Assembly (NCBI GenBank): GCA_023393525.1
Contig: JAEWKZ010000109.1
Location: forward strand, 1-64,000
From: Pseudomonadota bacterium
GTDB taxonomy: Bacteria; Desulfobacterota; Desulfovibrionia; Desulfovibrionales; Desulfomicrobiaceae
Direction of reading: 5' to 3'
Length of the DNA stretch: 64,000 nt
Of this stretch, positions 25,301 to 35,799 are shown piece by piece. Every line of letters begins with the position of its first letter. The stretch's first letter is position 1. The notes beneath the pieces were generated by a model. That model was given only the letters and a program-made list of their open reading frames with translations. It was not told the DNA's origin and ran no database searches. A program made the translations under genes and the position numbers.

Positions 25301-26027
25301 CTCCTCGAATTTTTATCGACTCTTCTGTGAAACGTCGAATCTCAAATGGAGTCATATTTTCAATATTATCAATTACAACTGAATTATTATCACGAATATA
25401 CATAAATATATATTTATCAATTTTTCCGATATACCTCTGATCTATTTCTTTTATATTTTTCTTATCATAATAATAACCTGCAACATATCTGTATGATTCA
25501 TTATTAATTATCGAGTTTGACCTAATTCTTCCTATAGAAAATGAAGATACAAAAACAAACAATAATATTATAAATATAGAAAATTTCATATTTATTTTTT
25601 TAACATCTTCGCTTTCATATAAAACATATATATACTCAAAGAAATTTGACAAAACTTCTGTAATTATCAGCAAAGAAATACATAAAAATATATACCAACT
25701 TATACTTTTAAATAAAAAAAATAATATAATTAAGAAAAATAATATTGAGTAAAAACCAACATCATTTATTATATTAATTTTTCTTCCTTGAATATTTTTA
25801 TATTTTTTCCGCAATAACATATATTTAATATAAACATAAAATAATAATGTTACTATAGTTGTAATTAAAAATAATGGATATATAGACAAAGAAATTATAT
25901 CAGACGCGGTGATATACGAATAAAAATCGATACCAAATGTCCCCCAAAATCCCACCTGATATGAAAGCGATACAACAATGAAGTATGGAACAATTAATGC
26001 CATGACTTTTGATAGTTTTTCAAGCAT
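25284..26027 (-). CDS. AT-rich multi-pass membrane protein of unknown function
   Basis: A 247-residue protein with about five hydrophobic segments (for example ALIVPYFIVVSLSYQVGFWG, LFLITTIVTLLFYVYI, FYSILFFLIILFFLF, FSIFIILLFVFVSSF), then a soluble C-terminal part of about 65 residues with VDNIENMTPFEIRRFTEES. I recognise no family. Base use is drastically different from both neighbours: by eye only about a quarter G+C, rich in AAT/ATA/TTT codons. This is a clear sign of recent transfer. It lies between HipBA and a NERD protein and is bounded by an imperfect inverted repeat. Confidence 0.75.
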   Translation of the reverse strand: MLEKLSKVMALIVPYFIVVSLSYQVGFWGTFGIDFYSYITASDIISLSIYPLFLITTIVTLLFYVYIKYMLLRKKYKNIQGRKINIINDVGFYSILFFLIILFFLFKSISWYIFLCISLLIITEVLSNFFEYIYVLYESEDVKKINMKFSIFIILLFVFVSSFSIGRIRSNSIINNESYRYVAGYYYDKKNIKEIDQRYIGKIDKYIFMYIRDNNSVVIDNIENMTPFEIRRFTEESIKIRGADLKS

Positions 26028-26184
26028 TTATACACCAATTTGTATTTTATGAGAATTTTTTAACAATACTAAACTCGAATATTGAGCGAAATAAAAATTA
26101 AAATATAATTTGTAGACATATTAGATATCGCACATACAATACTAAGCAAAATCTATTCATAATATATTACAGAAAATCGATAGA

Positions 26185-26201
26185 CAGATCTTGAATATTG
26201 A
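26185..26201 (+). repeat. Right inverted repeat of AT-rich segment
   Basis: CAGATCTTGAATATTGA, the partner of 25281-25300. It is followed within 25 bases by the stop of the NERD gene, where composition returns to GC-rich. The core CAGATCTTGAATA is also identical to that of the left repeat at 16665. Confidence 0.5.
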
Positions 26202-26225
26202 TTTTCCTAAAGTGATTCGCAAACA

Positions 26226-27140
26226 TCACACTCCCTTCTGGCACTCATAACAAAACGCCTTCCCCCCAAACATCTCCTTATTGTTCCAGCAAAACCGCGC
26301 CACATTATCCGGAATCGCCTTCCTGCATTTGAAGCAGTAATACTTCCTTTCCCCCTGCTCTACATTGCCGTTGCTTCTGTCGATCACGGTCTGGATCGGG
26401 TCGTGCGCGGGGTGGATGTCGAACTTCTTTCGGTAGTCGATGGAGGCGCTGGAGTGGTGTGACTGTAGGGACTGTGCAAAATCGGCCACGGTCTTGATCT
26501 TGGACATGTTCCCAATAATCGTCAGATCCTTGAATGGGCTCATCTTATCGACATTGTCGTCGATTTTTGTCCGCAACGTATCGGCCTTGATCACCATGTC
26601 GGTGTCGAACGTCTTCCGGTCCGGTCTGGTGATGATGGACTTGGGAGACATGAGGATCACGCTTCTGTAGCGGGGAACGAGGGGGATGCCGAGCCTGCTT
26701 GGGGCAAGGCCATGGTCGGCGATGAACTTTTCCAGCAGGAAGATGTGACGTTTGTTCTGTTCGATGGGCGAGGGGATGCCGAAGGAGCGGGAGCCGCTTT
26801 TGAGGGTGAATTCTCCGCTGTCGTTGATGGTCACTTCGTAGGAGAAATTCTTTGATTCGATGACGTAGATTTCGAAGAGGCGGTTGATCAGCAGGTGGTC
26901 GATCTGGGCCACGCTGCCCTGGTGTTCGATGCGCAGGTCGTGGATCACGCACCAGTTGTCTGATTTGCCGAAATAGAAGTTGATGTAGTAGGCGCAGTCC
27001 TCCTCCCCGGCTATCCCGGCCTTCATGGCCCTGAGTTCGCGTTCGATGAGAAAGCGCTTGCCCGGAGCGTCGGCCTGCTTCAGCAACGCACCCAGTTCGG
27101 CAATATCCTTGTCTTTCGGATCTCTACTCTTGATGATCAT
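26226..27140 (-). CDS. NERD-domain protein with C-terminal Cys4 zinc-finger-like motif
   Basis: A 304-residue protein. The NERD (nuclease-related) domain spans about 50-165 with the restriction-endonuclease-like core QIDHLLINRLFEIYVIESKNF (D ... E-x-K). The C-terminus has CFKC...C...CYEC, a topoisomerase-type zinc ribbon. NERD proteins are probable nucleases or DNA-processing proteins often found in accessory DNA. The start at MIIKSRDPKD has GGAGG six bases upstream. It lies next to an AT-rich gene and HipBA, so a defence or mobile context is possible but unproven. Confidence 0.82.
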   Translation of the reverse strand: MIIKSRDPKDKDIAELGALLKQADAPGKRFLIERELRAMKAGIAGEEDCAYYINFYFGKSDNWCVIHDLRIEHQGSVAQIDHLLINRLFEIYVIESKNFSYEVTINDSGEFTLKSGSRSFGIPSPIEQNKRHIFLLEKFIADHGLAPSRLGIPLVPRYRSVILMSPKSIITRPDRKTFDTDMVIKADTLRTKIDDNVDKMSPFKDLTIIGNMSKIKTVADFAQSLQSHHSSASIDYRKKFDIHPAHDPIQTVIDRSNGNVEQGERKYYCFKCRKAIPDNVARFCWNNKEMFGGKAFCYECQKGV

Positions 27141-27319
27141 TCCCGGCCTCCGGATTGCGGCAAATGCGTCGGTTAGCAACGAATATTGATTTGAGCAAGG
27201 AGGGAATGATTGTAAGACATGGGTAGCAATCATTATTTTATCTGACTGCGGTGCCAAGATCATTTAGTACTGATATGAAAAAGCGCGGTTCTTCGCGGAT
27301 GAGTTATTGATGTATCGCC

Positions 27320-28927
27320 TCATGCGGAATGTTCAGGACCGCCCTGCACCGCTTCGCCCCGTCCGGCGCAGACCCCGCACACATCATTGTACTCTTCCCA
27401 GATGGCGATGAAATCTTCCTTGTTTTCCAGCAGGATATCCACCAGACACGGGTCGAAATGCTTGCCGCTCTCTTCCAGGAAATGGGCGAAGACCTCGTTC
27501 CAGGTCCAGGCTTCGTGGTAGACCCTCTTGTTGGACAGGGCGTCGAACACGTCGGCCACGGCCACGATGCGGCCATGGATGTGCGTCTCCTCCCCCACGA
27601 GCCCTTGCGGGTAGCCCTTGCCGTCCCACCGTTCGTGATGCAGCAGGATGATGCGGGCCGCCGTCTGGATGATGGGGCTCGATGAGCGCATGAGCAGGTC
27701 GTGGCCGCGCTGCACATGGCTCTTGATGATTTCGTATTCTTCCGGCGTGAGCGGCCCCGGCTTGTTCAGGATGGAATCGGGGATGCCGATCTTGCCCAGA
27801 TCGTGGGCCGTGGAGGCGAGCTTGAGCATTTCCGCCTGCTCTTCGCCAAGCCCGTATTTGAGGGCCAGCAGGCGCACGTACTCCGAGACGCGCCGGACAT
27901 GGCTGCCCGTCTCTGCCGAACGGCATTCCATGGTCTCGGCCATGTGGAAGATGACTTCCTTTTGCGTGTCCTCGATGCCCTTGTTCAGATACAGGTTGTC
28001 GAAGGCCAGGGAGACGTTGGTGAAAAAGAGTTCCAGCAGATCCCGGTCATTCTCATCCAGATCCTTGGCCAGCTCGAAGTACAGAAAATTCTCCGAATCC
28101 GTCTTGCTTCTGAAATACCAGGCGCACTTGTCCTCCTCGCAGTAAAAGCCGTGGGGCTGGCTCTTGGCCCGGTCCAGGGCCCGGTGCACGGTTTCGCTTC
28201 CGATCTCTTCAATGTGCATTCCCACATACTTGCTGAAGTCCCCCGTTGCGGCCAGGACCATCGACTCGCCCTTTGTCCCGGACGCTGTCAGGCCGGAAGC
28301 ATGGGTGTACACGGCGTCTTTTTTCAGTTGCAGAATGGACGTCAGCTGGCTCAGGACTCCGCAACCGAGCTTCTGCAACGACTGGCGCTCGAAAATATCC
28401 GACGACGCCTCGATGATTCGCCTGAGACCGCTGCGATTGTTCTCGATGGTGGTGATGAAGCTGTAGCTGCGCAGGGCCGAGATGAGCGTGACCAGCATCT
28501 TCTCCAGGGTCAGCTCGGTCTTCTCCTTGTAGTCGTCGATGTCGTAATCGAGGATGACCTGGGCGGCCGGAGCCTTGCCCGGCTGCCCGGTGCGCAGGAT
28601 GATGCGCACGGCGTAATTGCACAGTTCCTCGCGGATATACTTGACCAGTTTCAGCCCGCTGTCGTCGGTCTCCATGACCACGTCGAGCAGGATCACGGCG
28701 ATGTCCGGATGCTCCGCCAGCACGATCTTGGCTTCCTCGCCGCTGTAGGCATGCAGGAAATTGAACAGGCGTCCGCGATACTCCTGACCGGAAAGCATGT
28801 AGACCGTGACGCTGTGCACGTCGTTCTCGTCGTCCACGATCAGGATTTTCCATCCGTCCTCGGCTTTGGATCCGGTGGCGGCAGGTCGGACTTCGTCCTT
28901 GAAGATGATCTCGTCGTTATCGGTCAT
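27320..28927 (-). CDS. Response regulator with REC, DUF3369 and HD-GYP domains
   Basis: A 535-residue protein. Receiver domain about 25-150 (ILIVDDENDVHSV acidic pocket, VILLDVVMETDDSG phospho-Asp, ILRTGQPG). The central DUF3369 sensor-like region runs about 170-330. The HD-GYP phosphodiesterase domain is about 340-510 with HDLGKIGIPDSIL and HHERWDGKGYPQGL, all metal-binding and GYP residues intact. It should hydrolyse c-di-GMP under control of phosphorylation. The gene follows the histidine kinase gene by 11 bases, so the two form a two-component pair. Confidence 0.88.
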   Translation of the reverse strand: MTDNDEIIFKDEVRPAATGSKAEDGWKILIVDDENDVHSVTVYMLSGQEYRGRLFNFLHAYSGEEAKIVLAEHPDIAVILLDVVMETDDSGLKLVKYIREELCNYAVRIILRTGQPGKAPAAQVILDYDIDDYKEKTELTLEKMLVTLISALRSYSFITTIENNRSGLRRIIEASSDIFERQSLQKLGCGVLSQLTSILQLKKDAVYTHASGLTASGTKGESMVLAATGDFSKYVGMHIEEIGSETVHRALDRAKSQPHGFYCEEDKCAWYFRSKTDSENFLYFELAKDLDENDRDLLELFFTNVSLAFDNLYLNKGIEDTQKEVIFHMAETMECRSAETGSHVRRVSEYVRLLALKYGLGEEQAEMLKLASTAHDLGKIGIPDSILNKPGPLTPEEYEIIKSHVQRGHDLLMRSSSPIIQTAARIILLHHERWDGKGYPQGLVGEETHIHGRIVAVADVFDALSNKRVYHEAWTWNEVFAHFLEESGKHFDPCLVDILLENKEDFIAIWEEYNDVCGVCAGRGEAVQGGPEHSA

Positions 28928-28938
28928 GCTCTCTCTCT

Positions 28939-30897
28939 TCACACGGGCACGCGCACCTGAAACGTGGTGCCCTGGCCCGGGGCGCTGCAACAGGTGACGG
29001 TTCCGCCCAGGGTTCCGGTCACGATATTGAAGACGATATGCAGACCCAGGCCCGTGGAGCCCTTGGCCCGCGCCGTGGTGTAAAAGGGTTCGAATATCCT
29101 GTCCTGCACTTCCGGGGCGATGCCGCATCCGTCGTCGGAATAGGACAGGTTCAGCATACCGTCACTCCTGGCGACGGCGATGCGGATCAGACCGGTCTGG
29201 CCCTCGGCGAAGGCATGAGTCAGGGAGTTGACGATGAAGTTGGTCAGGATCTGGGAAAGCGCCCCGGGATAGCTCTCGATGACCAGATCCTCGTCGCACT
29301 CCACCTCGACGCGATGCGGGGTCTTCTTGAGCTTTGGCCGAAGGCTCAGCAGCACCTGGCCGATGTATTCCCGCACGTTGAAGCTGCGCCGCGACTCGGA
29401 AACCTGGTCCGCCGCGACCATCTTGAAGCTGCGGATCAGATCGGAAGCGCGATTGAGGTTCAAAAGAGTCATCTCAAGCCCTTCGCGGGCGGACTCCAGA
29501 TGCTCGGTCAGATCGGAGCGTTTCATGTCCCCTTTGGTGAAAAGCGCGGACAGGATGCGGTTCTTCTCGGCCATGGTCGACGAAGCGGACAGGGCCACGC
29601 CCACGGGAGTGTTTATTTCGTGCGCCACCCCGGCCACCAGTCCGCCCAGGGCCGCGAGCTTCTCGGACATGACCAGCTGGCCCTGAGCCTGACGAAGATT
29701 CTCCAGGGCGGTCTGCAGTTCCTTGTTGGCTTTCGCCAATTCGGCGGTGCGGGTGGTCACCCGTTCTTCGAGTTCCGTGTTCAGCTGGCAGCATTCATGT
29801 TCGGCCCGTCTCCGGTCGAAGTCCTGGATCTGGAGGCTCTCGGCCATGCGGTCGAACGCGGCGGCAAGCACCCCGAGTTCGCCCTTGTCATGGTCGAGCA
29901 TGGTGCGTGTGCTCAAATCACCGGTACCAAGGCGGTCCGCCGCCGCCATCAGCCGCTCCAGGCGTCGCATTATGGTCAGGTTCCCCACGAACCAGGCGGT
30001 GGCCACAGCCAGGACCGCCGCCAGCACAAGCAAGACCATGTCACGCACCAGCGCCCGCCTCGCCTCGGCCAGGGCCAGGTCCTCGGGCTGCCCAAGGCGG
30101 ATCATGAGCGGCGGCGAATGGGCGTCATCGAGCTGCAGGCGTGTGAAACCGTAGAGCCGCCGCACGCCATCAACGCCCTTGTCCAGAAAAGTGCCTTCGT
30201 CAGCGCCCGCCGACATCTTCTCTACCATATGCGGCAGATCGGGCACCCAGGTGTATTTTTCGGTTTCCGGAAACCGGGTCAGACGGATGCCTTCGGCGTC
30301 GGTCAGGGTGAAAACGGAACCTGCGGGCAAGTGGGCATCGGCGAATATGCGCCCGAAGTAGTTCAGGTCAAACGCGGCCACCAGCACTCCGCGCAGCCCT
30401 CCCTCCCGGTCCATGACCGGCTGGGCGAATTCCATGACCACGCTTCGGACGCCTTGGCGCGGATGGTACATGCCCATCACAAAACGCATGCCCTGTTTGG
30501 CTTCCTGAAAATAGGCCTCGCCCGCGATGGACGAAAAGGAGTCCGTGGGCGAAACCGCCACGATGTGCCCGGCGGGGTCGGACAGGGCCAGGGCGACGTA
30601 GGCCCCGTTGCGGGTCAGCATCTCCTCCAGCAGAAGCTGGGACCCCAGGGGATCGAGGCTCTGGATCTCGTGCGCCTTGGCCAGGGTGGCCAGCAGCAGG
30701 CGGGCGTTCTCGACGACCTGTTCGTGATGCGAAGCCATGCCGTGAATCTGCCGCAGGGCCGCCTCTTCGGCATCGGCGACCATGTGCTTGCGGAGCGTGT
30801 AGCCCGAGCCCAGCATGATCCCAAGGGCCGGGAGCATGGCCAAGAGGACGAGAAAGACGAGAATCGCGCGGATGGAAGAGAAAAACGGAAATCCCAT
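28939..30897 (-). CDS. Membrane sensor histidine kinase (Cache-HAMP-HisKA-HATPase)
   Basis: A 652-residue kinase. TM1 is near residues 8-30 and a periplasmic Cache-type sensor (about 35-290) has YFQEAKQGMRFVMGMYHPRQGVRSVVMEFAQPV. TM2 is near 300-320, HAMP about 320-375, and a coiled coil follows. The phospho-acceptor H-box GVAHEINTPVGVALS is next. The N box reads QILTNFIVNSLTHAF, and the G boxes are DDGCGIAPE and GSTGLGLHIV. The cognate regulator is the downstream REC/HD-GYP protein. The start has GGAGGAAAC immediately before it. Confidence 0.88.
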   Translation of the reverse strand: MGFPFFSSIRAILVFLVLLAMLPALGIMLGSGYTLRKHMVADAEEAALRQIHGMASHHEQVVENARLLLATLAKAHEIQSLDPLGSQLLLEEMLTRNGAYVALALSDPAGHIVAVSPTDSFSSIAGEAYFQEAKQGMRFVMGMYHPRQGVRSVVMEFAQPVMDREGGLRGVLVAAFDLNYFGRIFADAHLPAGSVFTLTDAEGIRLTRFPETEKYTWVPDLPHMVEKMSAGADEGTFLDKGVDGVRRLYGFTRLQLDDAHSPPLMIRLGQPEDLALAEARRALVRDMVLLVLAAVLAVATAWFVGNLTIMRRLERLMAAADRLGTGDLSTRTMLDHDKGELGVLAAAFDRMAESLQIQDFDRRRAEHECCQLNTELEERVTTRTAELAKANKELQTALENLRQAQGQLVMSEKLAALGGLVAGVAHEINTPVGVALSASSTMAEKNRILSALFTKGDMKRSDLTEHLESAREGLEMTLLNLNRASDLIRSFKMVAADQVSESRRSFNVREYIGQVLLSLRPKLKKTPHRVEVECDEDLVIESYPGALSQILTNFIVNSLTHAFAEGQTGLIRIAVARSDGMLNLSYSDDGCGIAPEVQDRIFEPFYTTARAKGSTGLGLHIVFNIVTGTLGGTVTCCSAPGQGTTFQVRVPV

Positions 30898-30980
30898 GTT
30901 TCCTCCGGCAAGCCGAAAAAAGCTCGAAAGGCATGTTGCTTTTAACAGAGGGATAATGGCGCGGAGCGATGGAAGCAAGA

Positions 30981-31013
30981 AGTTCCCGCAAGATCGTGCA
31001 TCTTGCGGGAACT
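30981..31013 (-). terminator. Strong stem-loop after the Na/Pi cotransporter gene
   Basis: A perfect 14-bp stem AGTTCCCGCAAGAT/ATCTTGCGGGAACT with a 5-base loop lies 27 bases after the cotransporter stop. Only a broken T run (TCTTGCTT) follows, so it may be a partial terminator between the cotransporter and the kinase. Confidence 0.6.
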
Positions 31014-31040
31014 TGGGGGCGTGCGAGGCGTCGAAACGGT

Positions 31041-32711
31041 CTAGTGACCGGAGGTCACGGAACGGGCGATGGAGTAGCAGTAGTCGCCGATCTTTTCGAG
31101 GCGGGCCAAGAGGTTGATGAAGGTCAGGCCGCCTTCGATGCCGCATTTGCCTATTTTAAGCCGCTCGATGTGGGCTTCGCGCATGGACTCGCGCATGGCG
31201 TCGATGGTCCGCTCGGCCTCCTCGGCCTTCTCCATGAGATGTTCCGGCTGGCGGATCAGCGCGTCGCTGATCATCTTCAGGAATTCATCGACCTTGGCGG
31301 CGATGATGAACAGATCACGCATGGCGACTTCGTTGAATTTGAGCTCCTTGTCGACAATGTCCTCGCACAGGAGCCCAAACGCCTCCACGGCGTCGCCGAT
31401 GCGTTCGAGGTTGTTGACGACGCGCATCTGCTCGGCGATGTCGTTGGAGGTTTCCTCGTTGATCTCACTTTGCATGGTCTTGGCCAGAAAGGTGGAGATG
31501 GCCCGGTGCATGGCGTTGACCTGGTCTTCGAACCGCTGGCGCTGGCGGATGGTGCGATGATCCCTCGTCTCCAGGCATTCCAGGGCGTTGGAGTACGCCG
31601 CCTGCACGGTCAGAGACATGCGGTGGATTTCGCCGCGAACCTGGGCCAGGGCCGCCACGGGGTTGTCCTCGACATACTGGTCAAAGACCGGCTGCCGGAA
31701 AAGGGCGTCGCCCGTGGTCTTGTCCTTGGGCGAACACCAGGTCCCCACCCGGACCAGCACCGGTAGAAAAACAAGGAAAACAATGGCGTTGGTCAGGTTG
31801 AAAAGCGTGTGTCCGTTGGCCAGATAACGGCCGATGTGCGGGTATTCCTCGCCCACGTGCGTATCCCAGGGCTGAACCCCCATGAACTCGGTCACCCATT
31901 CAACCCCCTCCAAGAACCAGGGGAAGATGAGCAGCATGATGCACACGCCGAGCACATTGAACATGGTGTTGGACCGCGCCGCCCGATGCGAATCGACGCT
32001 GGTCGAGCCGATGGTGGCCAGTTCGGCGGTGATGGTGGTGCCGATGTTTTCGCCCAGCACCAGGGCCATGGCCGAGGGAAAATCAAGCAGTCCCTGGGTG
32101 GCCAGGGCCATGGTCAGACCCACCGTGGCCGAGGAGGATTGCAGGATCATGGTCAGGCCGCAGCCCGTGGCCACGCAGAGCAGTATCCCGCCAAAGGAGG
32201 AGGCGTTGAACTTGGTGAAAAAGGCGATGAATTCGGGCTCCAGGCGCAGGGGTTTGAGACCGTCGCCCATGACCGTCATGCCGAAAAAGAGCAGACCGAA
32301 ACCGAGGATGACCTCACCGAGATAGCGGTATTTCTTGCGCGTGGAAAAATATTTGAGGGGCACGCCCAGGGCGATGGCGGGCAGGGCGAGATTCGAGAGC
32401 TTGAAGGCGATGAGCTGGGCGGTCATGGTCGTGCCCACGTTGCATCCCAGCATCACCCCCACGGCCTGGGTCAGGGACATGAGCCCGGCCGAAACGAAGC
32501 TGATGAGCATGACCGTGGTGGCCGAGGAGGACTGCACCAGGGCCGTGACGGCCGCGCCCGTGGCGAAGCCCACCACCCTGTTGTCGGACACGGCCTTGAG
32601 GACGTTGCGGATCTTGTTGCCGGCGGCCATCTGCAAGCCCTCGGTCATGAGCTTCATCCCGAGGATGAAGATGCCGAGTCCGCCGAGAGTCTGGATCAAA
32701 ATATTGAGCAT
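31041..32711 (-). CDS. Na+/phosphate cotransporter with C-terminal PhoU-like domain
   Basis: A 556-residue inner-membrane protein of the NptA/YjbB type. Two inverted QSSSAT repeats (ALVQSSSATTVMLISF and MILQSSSATVGLTMAL), each with a following GxNxGTT motif (GCNVGTTMTA, GENIGTTITA), form the transport core. The last about 190 residues are helical and PhoU-like (EDQVNAMHRAISTFLAKTMQ...). It imports, or possibly exports, phosphate coupled to sodium. A near-consensus Pho-box lies 21-38 bases before the start, so it should respond to phosphate starvation. It is divergent from ppsA. Confidence 0.88.
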   Translation of the reverse strand: MLNILIQTLGGLGIFILGMKLMTEGLQMAAGNKIRNVLKAVSDNRVVGFATGAAVTALVQSSSATTVMLISFVSAGLMSLTQAVGVMLGCNVGTTMTAQLIAFKLSNLALPAIALGVPLKYFSTRKKYRYLGEVILGFGLLFFGMTVMGDGLKPLRLEPEFIAFFTKFNASSFGGILLCVATGCGLTMILQSSSATVGLTMALATQGLLDFPSAMALVLGENIGTTITAELATIGSTSVDSHRAARSNTMFNVLGVCIMLLIFPWFLEGVEWVTEFMGVQPWDTHVGEEYPHIGRYLANGHTLFNLTNAIVFLVFLPVLVRVGTWCSPKDKTTGDALFRQPVFDQYVEDNPVAALAQVRGEIHRMSLTVQAAYSNALECLETRDHRTIRQRQRFEDQVNAMHRAISTFLAKTMQSEINEETSNDIAEQMRVVNNLERIGDAVEAFGLLCEDIVDKELKFNEVAMRDLFIIAAKVDEFLKMISDALIRQPEHLMEKAEEAERTIDAMRESMREAHIERLKIGKCGIEGGLTFINLLARLEKIGDYCYSIARSVTSGH

Positions 32712-32731
32712 TGGTTATCCATACGGTTTTT

Positions 32732-32749
32732 GTGACGATTGTATGACAA
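32732..32749 (-). promoter_or_regulatory. Pho-box-like site before the Na/Pi cotransporter
   Basis: On the minus strand TTGTCAT-ACAA-TCGTCAC matches the PhoB consensus of two 7-base TGTCA units split by 4 AT-rich bases. A TATGGAT -10-like element follows 8 bases later, close to the start codon, implying a very short or absent leader. Confidence 0.55.
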
Positions 32750-32821
32750 TGATGCGAAACCCGCACCTCTGTAGGGCATCTTGGGCGTTAAGAAAAGTTT
32801 TTTTACGATTCGGAAACAGAT

Positions 32822-32839
32822 CTGTCACAAAGCGGTAAC
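32822..32839 (+). promoter_or_regulatory. Weaker Pho-box-like site before ppsA
   Basis: CTGTCAC-AAAG-CGGTAAC on the plus strand has the same 7+4+7 layout. TATTAAT follows at about the right distance for a -10. The gap 32712-33023 shows no gene and holds these two divergent promoter regions. Confidence 0.35.
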
Positions 32840-33023
32840 ATTGGGATTACTTCTATTAATTTTCAAAGCTTGCGCGCGAAAATCCGACCCCGGTGCAAGA
32901 AAACCCACCGGCGCGGCCAACGCCGATGGCCCCGCCAAAGCCTTCCATACGTTGCGCAACGCGCCCAGGCGTGCGAAGAAAAAAAGACGCGATTCATTTT
33001 GTTTTGCCCCAAGGAGGACTGCC

Positions 33024-35435
<2,412 letters not shown>

Positions 35436-35442
35436 CAACCAC

Positions 35443-35477
35443 GCAGGGCCGGTCGCCCGACTCGCTGCCGGCCCTGC
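35443..35477 (+). terminator. Stem-loop after ppsA
   Basis: A 10-bp perfect stem GCAGGGCCGG/CCGGCCCTGC lies 7 bases after the ppsA stop, with no clear T run. It is probably the transcript end. Confidence 0.5.
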
Positions 35478-35543
35478 TCATTCCCGCGCCGCAACGATTC
35501 CTGGCAGGAAAATTCATTTTTCCGAGCCTAAGCAACGCTTTCG

Positions 35544-35565
35544 TCGGGTACTCGCATATACCCGA
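35544..35565. promoter_or_regulatory. TCGGGTA-N8-TACCCGA inverted repeat upstream of ablA
   Basis: A perfect 7-bp inverted repeat with an 8-base spacer, the same GGGTA-N8-TACCC core as at 19030-19049. It lies about 235 bases before the ablA start in an otherwise gene-free gap (35436-35799). Confidence 0.4.
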
Positions 35566-35799
35566 AACGCACCCAGGACATCCCCTTGATTCAATGAACA
35601 GCATGTGTTCTACATCACCAATCCCGCGACAAAAAATTCTCTAGAATCACTACATTTGCTGCATGAAGCCAAATCGTGTTCTTTCATACAAGAACAGATT
35701 CTGCTTTCAATTTTATCAGCTCAACTGATCTGAAGTGCAGTTTCATTGTCAACTTATCGTGTCAAATTCCTGAGAAAAGATCGCGGCAAAGGAGATCGA

